This document shows positions 17,851 to 27,663 of a DNA stretch of 64,000 nucleotides, in pieces. This DNA is from Massilia sp. METH4 (GTDB lineage: Bacteria > Pseudomonadota > Gammaproteobacteria > Burkholderiales > Burkholderiaceae_D): NCBI RefSeq assembly GCF_037094685.1, contig NZ_CP146614.1, forward strand, positions 2,108,001 through 2,172,000, in the 5' to 3' direction. The notes beneath the pieces were generated by a model. That model was not told the DNA's origin and did no database searches. It saw only the letters and a program-made list of their open reading frames with translations. Position 1 is the stretch's first letter. Every line of letters begins with the position of its first letter. A program made the position numbers and the translations under genes.

Positions 17851-18201
17851 ATGCGTCTGGTCCTGACCTGGTTCATCAATGCCGCGGCACTGTTCGCAGT
17901 GCCTTACCTGATGCATTCCGTCGACGTCACGAGCGTCGGCGCAGCCCTGATCGCGGCGCTCATTCTCGGGCTGGTCAACACGCTGATCCGGCCGCTGCTG
18001 CTGCTCCTGACCTTACCCGTGACCGTGCTGTCGCTGGGCCTGTTCATCTTTGTCGTCAACGGCTTTACATTCTGGCTGGTGGCGCAATTCGTGGAAGGCT
18101 TCAACGTGACGAGCTTCTGGGCGGCGGTCGGCGGCGCACTGCTGTACAGCGTGATTTCCTGGGCCCTCTCTTCCCTGTTGTTGAAAGACGCCGATGGCTG
18201 A
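17851..18201 (+). CDS. Small four-helix membrane protein, phage holin 4/YvlD-like
   Basis: A 116-residue protein with four hydrophobic helices (about 4-20, 28-50, 56-80, 88-112), covering nearly its whole length. The conserved LILGLVNTLIRPLLLLLTLPVTVLSLG segment is typical of the 'phage holin family' or YvlD membrane proteins. Members are widespread chromosomal genes; a true holin role is not implied. It overlaps metF by eight bases and is probably co-translated with it. A similar gene between ahcY and metF is common in betaproteobacteria, by my recollection. Confidence 0.85.
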   Translation: MRLVLTWFINAAALFAVPYLMHSVDVTSVGAALIAALILGLVNTLIRPLLLLLTLPVTVLSLGLFIFVVNGFTFWLVAQFVEGFNVTSFWAAVGGALLYSVISWALSSLLLKDADG

Positions 18202-19024
18202 TCATAATTTTAGTATCGAATTCTTCCCGCCCAAGACGGCGGAAGGAGCGGAAAAGCTGCGCGCCACGCGCGCCAGGCTCTCCGAGCTGCACCCCAAGTA
18301 TTTCTCCGTCACGTTCGGCGCGGGCGGCACCACGCAGCGCGGCACGCTGGAAACCGTGCTCGACATCATGGCGGCCGGCGAGGAAGCCGCGCCGCACCTG
18401 TCCTGCGTGGGCGGCACGCGCGAATCGATCCGCGCGATCCTGCAGGAATACAAGTCGCACGGCATCCGCCGGCTGGTGGCCCTGCGCGGCGACCTGCCCA
18501 GCGGCTACGGCGCGGCCGGCGAATTCCGCTATGCCAATGAGCTGGTGGAATTCATCCGCGCCGAGACGGGCGACTGGTTCCACATCGAAGTGGCCGCCTA
18601 CCCGGAAGTGCACCCGCAGGCGAAGTCGCCGCAGGCCGACCTGGATGCGTTCGTGCGCAAGGTGAGGGCGGGCGCCAACTCGGCGATCACCCAGTACTTC
18701 TACAATGCCGACGCGTATTTCCAGTTCGTGGACGCGGCGCGGAAGGCCGGTGTCGACGTGCCGGTGGTGGCCGGCATCATGCCGATCACGAACTACACGC
18801 AGCTGATGCGCTTCTCCGACATGTGCGGCGCCGAAATCCCGCGCTGGGTACGGCTCAAGCTGGCCAGCTTCGGCGACGACACGGCCTCCATCAAGGCCTT
18901 CGGCCTGGACGTGGTAACAGCCCTGTGCGAGCGCCTGCTGGCCGGCGGCGTGCCGGGACTGCACTTCTACAGCATGAACCAGGCGGCGGCCACGACGGCG
19001 CTGTGGCAGCGGCTGGTGAAATAG
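18194..19024 (+). CDS. metF: 5,10-Methylenetetrahydrofolate reductase
   Basis: A 276-residue flavoprotein that makes 5-methyl-THF for homocysteine remethylation. It opens NFSIEFFPPKT, in which the catalytic glutamate of EFFPPK lies near residue 9. Further blocks are FSVTFGAGGTTQRGT, RRLVALRGDLPSG and ITQYFYNADAYFQFVDAARKAG, followed by GVPGLHFYSMN. Length is typical of bacterial MetF. With metK and ahcY it closes the methyl cycle in this neighbourhood. The downstream formyl-THF cyclo-ligase is convergent and also one-carbon related. Confidence 0.96.
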   Translation: MADHNFSIEFFPPKTAEGAEKLRATRARLSELHPKYFSVTFGAGGTTQRGTLETVLDIMAAGEEAAPHLSCVGGTRESIRAILQEYKSHGIRRLVALRGDLPSGYGAAGEFRYANELVEFIRAETGDWFHIEVAAYPEVHPQAKSPQADLDAFVRKVRAGANSAITQYFYNADAYFQFVDAARKAGVDVPVVAGIMPITNYTQLMRFSDMCGAEIPRWVRLKLASFGDDTASIKAFGLDVVTALCERLLAGGVPGLHFYSMNQAAATTALWQRLVK

Positions 19025-19040
19025 CCGGGAATCAGACAGT

Positions 19041-19134
19041 CGCCGGAAAAATGGGGCGGTCCGGCGATCCGGCAGATCCATTCTCCGGAAATATTGCTCT
19101 GAAAATGGGGTCTGTCCCCATTTTCAGAGCAACG
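19041..19134. repeat. REP element, GGGGTCTGTCCCC subtype
   Basis: The core is a perfect 15-base-pair stem, GCTCTGAAAATGGGG / CCCCATTTTCAGAGC (19096-19130), with a five-base loop TCTGT. A more degraded unit (GAAAAATGGGGCGGTCC) lies just before it at 19046-19062. The element sits between the convergent metF and formyl-THF cyclo-ligase genes. Confidence 0.85.
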
Positions 19135-19740
19135 TTATCCCAGCTCGGTGATGATCCGGTCCAGCGCAATGTCATGCCCGTCACTACCGAACTCGGCAGC
19201 GAGGCAGGAGTAAGCGATGCCCACCGTGGCCGGCCGCGGTTCCTTTTCCAGCGTGCGGTCGTAGAAACCGCCGCCGTATCCCAGCCGGTAGCCGGCCGTA
19301 TTGAAACCCAGGCAGGGCACCAGCAGTGCCGGCGGATAGGGTTCGATGCGCAGCTCGGCCGGCACGGCAATCCCCATGGCATCCTTCACCAGCGGTTCGC
19401 CGATCCGCCAGGCGGCGAAATCGAGCGGCGCGTCGCGCTTGAGCACGACCGGCAGCAGCAGGCGCACGCCGAGCCGTGCCAGCTCGGCATAGGCGGCATG
19501 CAGGTCCGGTTCGTCGCGCAGCGGCCAGTACACGCCCAGCGTATCCACCCTGGCCGTGTGCCACCATTTCACGATGTGCCGGCAGATGTCAGCATCCCAC
19601 TGGGTGCGTGTCTCGGCCGACAGGTTGCGGCGTGCGGCCAGCAATTGCCTGCGCAACGTAGCTTTATCCGCCGGGTCTGTCTGTACGTGCGCGGCTGGTA
19701 GCCCTTGAGCAAGGCGTGTTATTCTCTGGTCGCTGGTCAT
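19135..19740 (-). CDS. 5-Formyltetrahydrofolate cyclo-ligase
   Basis: A 201-residue MTHFS/YgfA-family protein that converts 5-formyl-THF to 5,10-methenyl-THF using ATP. Motifs: KATLRRQLLAARRNLSAETR near the N-terminus, YWPLRDEPDL, the ATP-site PCLGFNTAGYRLGYGGGFYDRTL and the late TVGIAYSCL. The start at ATG 19740 (MTSDQRITRLAQG) gives normal length; the much longer open frame upstream is antisense to the transglycosylase. Its stop touches the REP palindrome. Confidence 0.92.
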   Translation of the reverse strand: MTSDQRITRLAQGLPAAHVQTDPADKATLRRQLLAARRNLSAETRTQWDADICRHIVKWWHTARVDTLGVYWPLRDEPDLHAAYAELARLGVRLLLPVVLKRDAPLDFAAWRIGEPLVKDAMGIAVPAELRIEPYPPALLVPCLGFNTAGYRLGYGGGFYDRTLEKEPRPATVGIAYSCLAAEFGSDGHDIALDRIITELG

Positions 19741-19761
19741 GTCACTATTGAGAGTCGTATC

Positions 19762-21810
19762 TTGATTTCCCCGTCGAAATGGATAGCCGGCGCGCTGTTT
19801 GCCTTCACTTGCGCCACGACGCCGCTTGCGATCCCGCAGGACCTCGGCGAGAGCCGCAAGGACGATGACGCGTTCCTGCTGCTGCGCGACTCCGTGCGCC
19901 GCAACGATGCAACGAAGGCGGAGTTCTACGCGGCGCGGCTGGCGGACTACGCCATTCCATCCTACGTCGACTATTATCGGCTCAAATCCCATTTCCGTGA
20001 CGCCACCTCCGAGGAGATCCTGGCGTTCCTGCAGCGTTACGACGGTACCGCGATCGCCGACCGCCTGCGCAACGACTGGCTGCTGGAGCTGGGCCGCAAG
20101 CGCGAATGGGCAATGTTCGACCAGCAGTACCCGCTGTTCGTGCTGAAGGACGATACCCAGGTCAAGTGCTACGCATTGCTGTCGCGGCTGTCGAAAGGCG
20201 AGAACGTGGCGGCCGAGGCGCGCACCCTCCTGATCTATCCGCCGTACTACGGCGACGGGTGCAGTGCCCTGATCGCGTCGCTGGCCCAGACCGGCCAGTT
20301 CACGCAGGAAGACCTGTGGGCGCAGGTGCGCCTGGCTGGCGAAACGAATGCCACCGGGCCGGCGCGGCGCACCATCATCCTGCTGAACGGGTCGGACAAG
20401 AAGATGGCCCAGGCGATCGACCTGCCGGCCGTGGTGCTGGCGAAGGGCGTGGGCGATTCGAAGGCCGACCGCGAAGTCTTCCTGGTCGCGCTGGGCCGCG
20501 CCGCCCGCACCAGCGTGAAACTTTCCGTGCTCGCGCTGCGCAAGGCGCTGCCGAGGCTTAATGCCCAGGAGCAGGCGATCGGCTGGGCCAACATCGCCTT
20601 GCCGGCATCGTACGTGGTGGACCCGGATACGTCCGACTACTGGCGGCGCGCCCATGGCGCGCCGCTGTCGATCGACCAGCACCAGTGGCGCACGCGGTAT
20701 GCCCTGCGCGACGGTAACTGGCAACTGGTGCGCGACTATATCGCGGCGATGCCGCCGCAATTGCGGCAGGACCCCACCTGGGTGTACTGGCAGGCGCGCG
20801 CCTCGGTGGCGCTGGCCGGCGGGCACATGACGCCCGAGGCGCAGTTCCTGTACCAGAGCATTGCCGACCGCGAGGATTACTACGGCCTGCTGGCTGCCGA
20901 GGAACTGGGCCGCACCGTTACCATCCCGCCGCCCGGCGCACCGGTGACGCCCGCCGAAATCGCCGCGATCGCCGCCAATCCCGGCATCGCCCGCGCGCTG
21001 AAGTTCTTCGACATGCGGCTGCGCTTCGAAGGTTTGCGCGAATGGAACTGGGAGGTGCGCCGTCTGTCCGACCGCGAGCTGCTCGCCGCCGCCGAATACG
21101 CGCGGCAGAAGCATATCCTCGACCGCATGGTGTACACCTCCGAGCGTACCCGCGCCCTGGCCGACTACACGCACCGCTACCCGGCGCCGCACGACGACAT
21201 CATGCGCCCCACCACGAATACGCTGGGCCTCGACCGCGCCTGGGTGTATGGCCTGATCCGCCAGGAGTCGCGCTTCGTGATGAACGCCCAGTCCAGCGCG
21301 GGGGCGTCGGGCCTGATGCAGGTGATGCCGTCGACCGGCCGCTGGGTCGCGAACAAGATCGGGCTCACGAACTTCGTGCAGGACATGCTGACGGATGTAC
21401 GCACCAACATCCTGCTGGGCACGAACTACATGAACATGGTGCTGGGCAGCATGGACGGTTCGCAGGTGCTGGCGACCGCCGCCTATAACGCGGGGCCGGG
21501 CCGCCTGCGCTCCTGGCGCTCCGCGCTGACGAAGCCGATGGACGCCACCGTGTTCATCGAATCGATTCCCTATTCGGAAACGCGCGGCTACGTGAAGAAC
21601 GTGATGACCAATGCCACCTACTATGCCGCGCTGTTCGAAGGCCGGCCGCAGTCGATGAAGGCGCGGCTGGGCGTCGTCACCCCGCGCGGCTATGGTGTCA
21701 ACGAAATGCGGGGCAAAGAGCAGGGCGGCCCGCGCGACCAGGAACCGCGCGAGCAGGAGCCGCAAGCCACGCAGCAAACCGCGCATCAAGACAGTCTCTC
21801 GAGCCGCTGA
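19762..21810 (+). CDS. Soluble lytic murein transglycosylase
   Basis: About 682 residues. An N-terminal signal peptide (ISPSKWIAGALFAFTCATTPLA) is followed by a superhelical U-shaped alpha-domain (about 30-480). The C-terminal SLT domain has the catalytic glutamate in RQESRF, then SSAGASGLMQVMPSTG, and AYNAGPGRLRSW. It cleaves peptidoglycan glycan strands in the periplasm, forming 1,6-anhydro-MurNAc. The start is uncertain because no ATG is available: TTG 19762 gives a good signal peptide, while TTG 19705 would overlap the divergent gene. The C-terminal tail (residues about 640-682) is hydrophilic and rich in Gln, Glu and Arg. Confidence 0.88.
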   Translation: MISPSKWIAGALFAFTCATTPLAIPQDLGESRKDDDAFLLLRDSVRRNDATKAEFYAARLADYAIPSYVDYYRLKSHFRDATSEEILAFLQRYDGTAIADRLRNDWLLELGRKREWAMFDQQYPLFVLKDDTQVKCYALLSRLSKGENVAAEARTLLIYPPYYGDGCSALIASLAQTGQFTQEDLWAQVRLAGETNATGPARRTIILLNGSDKKMAQAIDLPAVVLAKGVGDSKADREVFLVALGRAARTSVKLSVLALRKALPRLNAQEQAIGWANIALPASYVVDPDTSDYWRRAHGAPLSIDQHQWRTRYALRDGNWQLVRDYIAAMPPQLRQDPTWVYWQARASVALAGGHMTPEAQFLYQSIADREDYYGLLAAEELGRTVTIPPPGAPVTPAEIAAIAANPGIARALKFFDMRLRFEGLREWNWEVRRLSDRELLAAAEYARQKHILDRMVYTSERTRALADYTHRYPAPHDDIMRPTTNTLGLDRAWVYGLIRQESRFVMNAQSSAGASGLMQVMPSTGRWVANKIGLTNFVQDMLTDVRTNILLGTNYMNMVLGSMDGSQVLATAAYNAGPGRLRSWRSALTKPMDATVFIESIPYSETRGYVKNVMTNATYYAALFEGRPQSMKARLGVVTPRGYGVNEMRGKEQGGPRDQEPREQEPQATQQTAHQDSLSSR

Positions 21811-21833
21811 GCGCTCGCCAACCATCCACCCTC

Positions 21834-22535
21834 ATGCAAACGATCGAACTCGACCCTACCCTGAGCCAGACCCTGGCCGCCGCGCGCGAGCCCGGTCTCA
21901 CCCTCGTCATCGGCACCAAGAACCTCTCTTCCTGGTCGATGCGGCCATGGGTAGCGATGACCGCGTTCGGTATTCCCTTCACCGAGGTGCGCGTGGAGCT
22001 GGACCAGCCGGATACCTCCAGCAAGATTGCCCGCTACACGCACAGCGGCCGCGTGCCCGTGCTGCTGGCCGGCGACATCACGATCTGGGACAGCCTGGCG
22101 ATCTGCGAATACCTGGCCGAGCAATTCCCCGACAAGCACCTGTGGCCGCAGGACGTGGCGGCGCGCGCGATGGCGCGTTCGATCTGCGCCGAGATGCACT
22201 CGAGCTTCATGAGCCTGCGCAGCACGATGCCGATGAATATCGCCGCCAGCCTGCGCGGCCAGGGCCGCACGCCGGAAACCCAGGCCGATATCGGCCGCGT
22301 CAGCGAGATCTGGGAAGAGTGCCTGTCCCGCTTCGGGCATAACGAGTTCCTGTTCGGCGACTTCTCGCTGGCCGATGCCTTCTACGCGCCGGTCGTGACC
22401 CGCTTCAACACCTATGGCGTGGCGCTGCCGCCGGCGCTGTCGGCCTATTGCGAACGGGTGACGCGCCACCCGGCCGTGGCACGCTGGATCGAGGCGGCGC
22501 AAGCCGAGGCAGCGGGGAGCGGCGGTTCGGAATGA
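21834..22535 (+). CDS. Glutathione S-transferase family protein
   Basis: A 233-residue GST. The N-terminal thioredoxin fold has GTKNLSSWSMRPWVAM, where the serine pair near residue 32 is the likely glutathione-activating site, and the cis-proline loop GRVPVLL. The sequence continues with IWDSLAICEYLAEQFPDKHLWP and a helical C-terminal domain with FLFGDFSLADAFYAPVVTRF. Substrate cannot be assigned. It overlaps the start of cca by ATGA (22532-22535), so both are translationally coupled. A detoxification role is family-level inference. Confidence 0.88.
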   Translation: MQTIELDPTLSQTLAAAREPGLTLVIGTKNLSSWSMRPWVAMTAFGIPFTEVRVELDQPDTSSKIARYTHSGRVPVLLAGDITIWDSLAICEYLAEQFPDKHLWPQDVAARAMARSICAEMHSSFMSLRSTMPMNIAASLRGQGRTPETQADIGRVSEIWEECLSRFGHNEFLFGDFSLADAFYAPVVTRFNTYGVALPPALSAYCERVTRHPAVARWIEAAQAEAAGSGGSE

Positions 22536-23800
22536 AGACCTATGTCGTTGGCGGTGCCGTCCGCGATGAACTGCTCGGGCTGCCCGTCAAGGACCATGAC
22601 CATGTCGTCGTCGGCGCCACCCCGGAACAAATGGTGCGGCAGGGCTTTCGCGCCGTCGGCAAGGATTTTCCCGTGTTCCTGCACCCGGTCACGCACGAGG
22701 AATATGCGCTCGCCCGCACCGAGCGCAAGACCGCGCCCGGCTACAAGGGCTTCGTGTTCCACACGGCGCCCGATGTGACGCTGGAACAGGACCTGGTGCG
22801 CCGCGACCTGACCATCAACGCCATCGCGCGCGCCGAGGATGGCACGCTGACCGATCCGTTCGATGGCCGCGGCGACATCGAGCGCCGCGTGTTCCGGCAC
22901 GTTTCCGATGCGTTCGCGGAAGACCCGGTGCGCATCCTGCGCGTGGCCCGCTTCGCCGCCCGCTACACCGATTTCACCGTGGCGCCCGAGACCAATGCGC
23001 TGATGCGCCGCATGGTCGACGAGGGCGAGGTCGATGCCCTGGTGCCCGAGCGCGTATGGCAGGAGCTCTCGCGCGGGCTGATGGAGAAGCAGCCGTCGCG
23101 CATGCTGCAGGTGCTGCGCGATTGCGGTGCGCTGGCGCGCATCGTGCCGGAGCTGGACCGGCTGTGGGGCGTGCCCCAGCCGGAGCAATGGCACCCGGAG
23201 ATCGATACCGGCATTCACCTGGAGCAGGTGGTCGATTACGCGGCAGGGCAGGGCTACGACCTGCCGGTGCGCTTCGCGGCGCTGCTGCACGACCTGGGCA
23301 AGGGCATCACACCGGCGGAAAAGTGGCCGGCCCATCATGGCCATGAGGGACTGGGGGCCGCGCTCGTCAAGGAGGTCTGCGCGCGGCTGAAAGTGCCTAC
23401 CGAGTGCCGCGACCTGGCGGTGCTGGCCGCCCGCGAACACGGCAACGTAACGCGGGCGCTGGAACTGCGTTGCAACACGATCGTGAAGCTGTTCGAGCGC
23501 GGCGACGCGTTCAGGAAGCCGGCCCGCTTCCTGCAACTGCTGCAGGTGGCCGAATCCGATGCGCGCGGCCGCGAAGGCCGCACCGTTTCGTTCCGCGACG
23601 CGCCTTTCCCGCAACGCGAGCACCTGGAGACGGCGCTGGGCGCCGCCCGCGCCGTCAACGCGGGCGAAATCGCCCAGGCCTGCGCCGAGCGGCCCGAGCG
23701 CATTCCCGAGATGGTGCGCGCCGCCCGCGTGCGCGCGGTGCGCGAGGCGCTGGCGCGGCAGGACGAATCGGATGAAGACCCGTCGGACGGAGAAGGCTGA
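22532..23800 (+). CDS. cca: Multifunctional CCA-adding tRNA nucleotidyltransferase
   Basis: A 422-residue class II CCA enzyme that builds or repairs the tRNA 3' CCA. The polymerase head begins KTYVVGGAVRDELLGLPVKDHDHVVVG, with the metal-binding D-x-D in DHDH. RRDLTINAIA and the neck motif EDPVRILRVARFAAR follow. A C-terminal HD domain is present (GIHLEQVVDYAAG, FAALLHDLGKGI, HHGHEGLG), so the 2',3'-phosphatase/phosphodiesterase activities of the long form are expected. The four tRNA genes in this window already encode CCA. It lies in an operon-like run with the GST and GNAT genes. Confidence 0.95.
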   Translation: MKTYVVGGAVRDELLGLPVKDHDHVVVGATPEQMVRQGFRAVGKDFPVFLHPVTHEEYALARTERKTAPGYKGFVFHTAPDVTLEQDLVRRDLTINAIARAEDGTLTDPFDGRGDIERRVFRHVSDAFAEDPVRILRVARFAARYTDFTVAPETNALMRRMVDEGEVDALVPERVWQELSRGLMEKQPSRMLQVLRDCGALARIVPELDRLWGVPQPEQWHPEIDTGIHLEQVVDYAAGQGYDLPVRFAALLHDLGKGITPAEKWPAHHGHEGLGAALVKEVCARLKVPTECRDLAVLAAREHGNVTRALELRCNTIVKLFERGDAFRKPARFLQLLQVAESDARGREGRTVSFRDAPFPQREHLETALGAARAVNAGEIAQACAERPERIPEMVRAARVRAVREALARQDESDEDPSDGEG

Positions 23801-24468
23801 TGGCGCGCCTGAACCTGTTCCGCAATCCCTTGCATCAATGGCTGGGCCGCCCGGAGCCGCGGCCCACGATTCCCGTCAAGGAATTGCGCGAGCGGGACCG
23901 CCGGCGCATCCTGCGGCACTTCCTGCAGATCGAAGGGCGCGACCGCCTGCTGCGCTTCGGCTCGCCCATCACGGACGAGCAGGTGGCCAAGTATGTCGAC
24001 AGCATCGACTTCAAGCGCGATATCGTGTTCGGCGTCTACAACCGCATGTTCCGGCTGGTCGCGGTCGGGCACCTGGGGTTTGCCGAGCCGGAAAAAGACG
24101 CGGCCACCGACAAGGACCGCGTGGCCGAATTCGGTGTCTCGGTGCTGAAGTCGGCGCGCGGCCTGGGCATCGGCTCCAAGCTGTTCGAGCGCGCCGCCAT
24201 CGTCTGCCGCAACCACGACGTCGACACGCTGTACATGCATTGCCTGTCGTCGAACCAGATCATGATCCACATCGCCAAGAAGGCGGGCATGGAAATCCAC
24301 CGCGACTATGGCGAGGCGGATGCCTACCTGAAGCTGGGCCCGGCCGATCCGTCGAGCGTGCTGCGCGAGGCAATGGAAGAGCAGCTGGCCACCCTCGACT
24401 ACGCGCTGAAAGCCAATGTCCGGCGCGCTACCAAGCTGTGGGACATGCTGCCGGGGCGGAAGAAGTAA
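23800..24468 (+). CDS. GNAT-family N-acetyltransferase
   Basis: A 222-residue protein with a GNAT core. FRLVAVGHLGF is the beta4 region, and VAEFGVSVLKSARGLGIGSKLFERAA holds the acetyl-CoA pyrophosphate-binding R/Q-x-x-G-x-G/A signature (RGLGIG). LYMHCLSSNQIMIHIAKKAGMEI is the beta5-alpha4 region. Basic N-terminal and C-terminal extensions flank it. The acceptor is unknown. Its ATG lies in the cca stop (TGATG), so it is coupled to cca. It is followed by the triple 14-base tandem repeat. Confidence 0.85.
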   Translation: MARLNLFRNPLHQWLGRPEPRPTIPVKELRERDRRRILRHFLQIEGRDRLLRFGSPITDEQVAKYVDSIDFKRDIVFGVYNRMFRLVAVGHLGFAEPEKDAATDKDRVAEFGVSVLKSARGLGIGSKLFERAAIVCRNHDVDTLYMHCLSSNQIMIHIAKKAGMEIHRDYGEADAYLKLGPADPSSVLREAMEEQLATLDYALKANVRRATKLWDMLPGRKK

Positions 24469-24506
24469 TGGCTCGGCCGTAATGGCTCAGTCGTAATGGC
24501 TCAGTT
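24465..24506. repeat. Three tandem copies of a 14-base unit at the GNAT stop codon
   Basis: GTAATGGCTCGGCC, GTAATGGCTCAGTC and GTAATGGCTCAGTT follow one another. The first carries the TAA stop of the acetyltransferase, and each copy has a TAATGG start/stop motif. The array directly abuts the left end of the IS110-type element. Confidence 0.7.
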
Positions 24507-24518
24507 CGTGTCAAGGGG

Positions 24519-25532
24519 TCAGATACCGTGTTCACCCGCAAGCCTTTTGCCCATGTGATTCGGGTCAAATGGCTTTCCTGAGCGGACGACGCCGTACATC
24601 TGGTGCACGAGCTTGCGCATGACGGCAGCGATGACAGCCATCTTAGCCATGCCTGTTGACTGCAGCCGGTTTGCAAATTCCCTTAACAGCGGGTTCTTTC
24701 TGATCGCTGTAAGTGCTGGCATGTATAGGGCTGCCCGCAGGTCGCGACAGCCCATTCTGGTAATGGTAGTCCTACCCCTCACCGAGCTGCCTGATTGCCT
24801 CTGGCGTGGCGTCACCCCAATGTAGGCCGCCAGTTCCTTGGCGCTGCCGAAGCGCCGCAGGTTCCCCACACGACCAAGTACCTTGGCCGCGGTCCCGCGG
24901 CCAAGGCCTGGGATCGACTCAATCAGCTCAGCATCGTGCCGGAGATCCGGATGCCGATCGATGTGATCATCGATATCGTTCTCCAGCTGCTTGATTTGTT
25001 TGTCCAGCCAATCCAAGTGCGTCTTGGCGTGAGCTGCCACCTCGGTCTGGTTTGCAAACTCAAGTGCTTCGATACGATTGGCCTGTTGCTGTCGAATGTC
25101 TTTCAACGATGCCAGATGCTCGTTCCAAGCCCTCAATTGCCGCTGCTCGTGCGAAGGGGCCTGCCAAAGCGCTGGGCTCATCGCTGCGCAGTATCGCGCA
25201 ATGAGAGCTGCATCAGCTTTGTCGTTTTTGTTTCGGATGATTAGACTCTGGCCAAATCCTTTGATGCTGGCAGGATTGACGACGCTGACCTTCATGCCCA
25301 TGTCGCTCAATGCCAGGGCAACAGGCTCGCTGTACACGCCTGTCGATTCCATGCAAATATGGACCGCATCGAGCGTAACATCCTGATTCTTCAACCACTT
25401 TATCAGCTCTGCGTAACCGTCCCTGTTGTTCGGAAGCACTTTGCTCTTGAGCTTCCCATTCTTCAGCAACGCTATATCCAGTTTGCTTTTGCTGACATCA
25501 ATTCCTACTACTGGCGTGCCTACGAAATTCAT
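24519..25532 (-). CDS. IS110-family transposase (DEDD recombinase)
   Basis: A 337-residue transposase. The N-terminal RuvC-like DEDD domain starts VVGIDVSKSKLDIALL, with the first catalytic Asp at residue 12. Further acidic residues lie in HICMESTGVY and NKNDKADAALIARYC. A coiled-coil spacer follows (about 150-215). The C-terminal transposase_20 domain has IPGLGRGTAAKVLGRVGNL and the serine-rich AYIGVTPRQRQSGSSVRG, which holds the catalytic serine. ATG 25532 (MNFVGTPVVGIDVSK) is the start; the open extension upstream runs into the non-coding end. The gene looks intact. Confidence 0.93.
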   Translation of the reverse strand: MNFVGTPVVGIDVSKSKLDIALLKNGKLKSKVLPNNRDGYAELIKWLKNQDVTLDAVHICMESTGVYSEPVALALSDMGMKVSVVNPASIKGFGQSLIIRNKNDKADAALIARYCAAMSPALWQAPSHEQRQLRAWNEHLASLKDIRQQQANRIEALEFANQTEVAAHAKTHLDWLDKQIKQLENDIDDHIDRHPDLRHDAELIESIPGLGRGTAAKVLGRVGNLRRFGSAKELAAYIGVTPRQRQSGSSVRGRTTITRMGCRDLRAALYMPALTAIRKNPLLREFANRLQSTGMAKMAVIAAVMRKLVHQMYGVVRSGKPFDPNHMGKRLAGEHGI

Positions 25533-25539
25533 TTGGTGA

Positions 25540-25720
25540 CCACCCTCGTATGCAGGCTCGAAGCCTAAGATACCGTCCGGACTTAACAATGAAAAACAGG
25601 CAGAGGCGCCAATCTGACCCACAGGCTCTTGGCCTTAGACACCATCGACATCACTCTGCCTGGCCGTTTCCTTCAGCGGTAATTTTGCCAAAGATCCGAC
25701 GGGATCATCATACGAGGCAC
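25540..25720 (-). ncRNA. Candidate bridge RNA region of the IS110 element
   Basis: The non-coding 5' end of the element has three nested or adjacent stems. An outer pair is CCTCGTATG (25544-25552) with CATACGAGG (25709-25717). An inner nine-base pair is CAGGCAGAG (25597-25605) with CTCTGCCTG (25654-25662), closing a 48-base loop. A small hairpin, GATCC/GGATC, lies at 25693-25706. IS110 elements are known to express a bridge RNA with internal loops from this end. The assignment is by position and pairing only. Confidence 0.5.
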
Positions 25721-25755
25721 CTTGACACGAACTCAGCAGGCAATGCCGCCCGCTG

Positions 25756-26283
25756 TCACACCAGCGGCAACGCCGTCGTATCCTTGATACGCTGCAGGGC
25801 GAAACTGGACTTCACGTCCAGCACGGCCGGGTGCCGCAGCAAGGTGGCCATCATGAAGCGCGAGAAGTGGTCCATGTCTTCCACGTGCACGCGCAGCAGG
25901 TAATCCATCTCGCCCGTCATCGCATAGCAGGCCACCACCTCCGGCCACTGCTCTACCGCCACGGCGAAATCCTCGCGCGGCGAGACGGTGCCCGGCAGCG
26001 CGCCCAGCGCCCGGGCCGTGCTGTGCGCCACGGCGGCGGCGTCGCTGTGCTTTTCCAGCCGCACGTTCACATAGGCGAGGAGGCCCAGGCCGATCTTGTC
26101 CGGGTCGAGCAGCGCCACGTACTGGCGGATCACGCCTTCCTCTTCCAGCCGCTTGATGCGACGCAGGCAGGGCGAGGGCGACAGGCTGACCTGCTCGGCC
26201 ACATCCTGGTTCGACAGGCGGCCATCTTCCTGAAGGATGGAAAGAATTTTACGGTCTGTCTTGTCCAGCGCGATCTTGGTCAT
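25756..26283 (-). CDS. Lrp/AsnC-family transcriptional regulator
   Basis: A 175-residue regulator. The N-terminal winged HTH is DKTDRKILSILQEDGRLSNQDVAEQVSLSPSPCLRRIKRLEEEGVI (residues 6-51). The C-terminal RAM/ligand-binding domain contains VVACYAMTGEMDYLLRVHVEDMDHF. ATG 26283 has AGAGGAG upstream. It is divergent from hppD and shares a 144-base gap with it. Control of hppD and of the following indolepyruvate oxidoreductase, in response to tyrosine or another aromatic amino acid, is a reasonable inference. The IS110 element ends just downstream. Confidence 0.9.
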   Translation of the reverse strand: MTKIALDKTDRKILSILQEDGRLSNQDVAEQVSLSPSPCLRRIKRLEEEGVIRQYVALLDPDKIGLGLLAYVNVRLEKHSDAAAVAHSTARALGALPGTVSPREDFAVAVEQWPEVVACYAMTGEMDYLLRVHVEDMDHFSRFMMATLLRHPAVLDVKSSFALQRIKDTTALPLV

Positions 26284-26427
26284 AATCTCCTCTTTGCTTG
26301 CCTGATGACGCAATATTATTGCTCAAATAAGGGTTGCGCGGGAAATCTTTGCAATTTAATTCTCCGGGTCGAAGCCTATACTTTTCGCTGTTCGACAAAA
26401 GTATGAATACCGAAAGAGGAGACGCAC

Positions 26428-27570
<1,143 letters not shown>

Positions 27571-27663
27571 GACGCAGCGCCAGTTGGGACACCACCGGGC
27601 CGGCAGCTCCGCACAAGATGGGGCGCCGGCCTTGGGCTTTACAAAAGACAATGGAGACAAGCG

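Larger units (their letters stand above)
24503..25733 (-). mobile_element. IS110-family insertion sequence
   Basis: The element is delimited by a perfect 14-base inverted repeat: AGTTCGTGTCAAGG (24503-24516) and CCTTGACACGAACT (25720-25733). It contains one DEDD transposase gene and about 200 non-coding bases 5' of it. On the transposase 3' side only 16 bases separate stop and end. No target duplication is obvious, as expected for the family. Exact ends are uncertain because the inverted repeats may be subterminal. Confidence 0.75.

Noticed and set aside
17851..18201. Prophage remnant because of the holin-like gene
   Set aside because: No other phage gene is nearby; this small membrane family is a common chromosomal gene next to metF.
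26404..26427. Earlier ATG at 26404 before hppD
   Set aside because: It is in a different frame from hppD and the good ribosome site belongs to ATG 26428.
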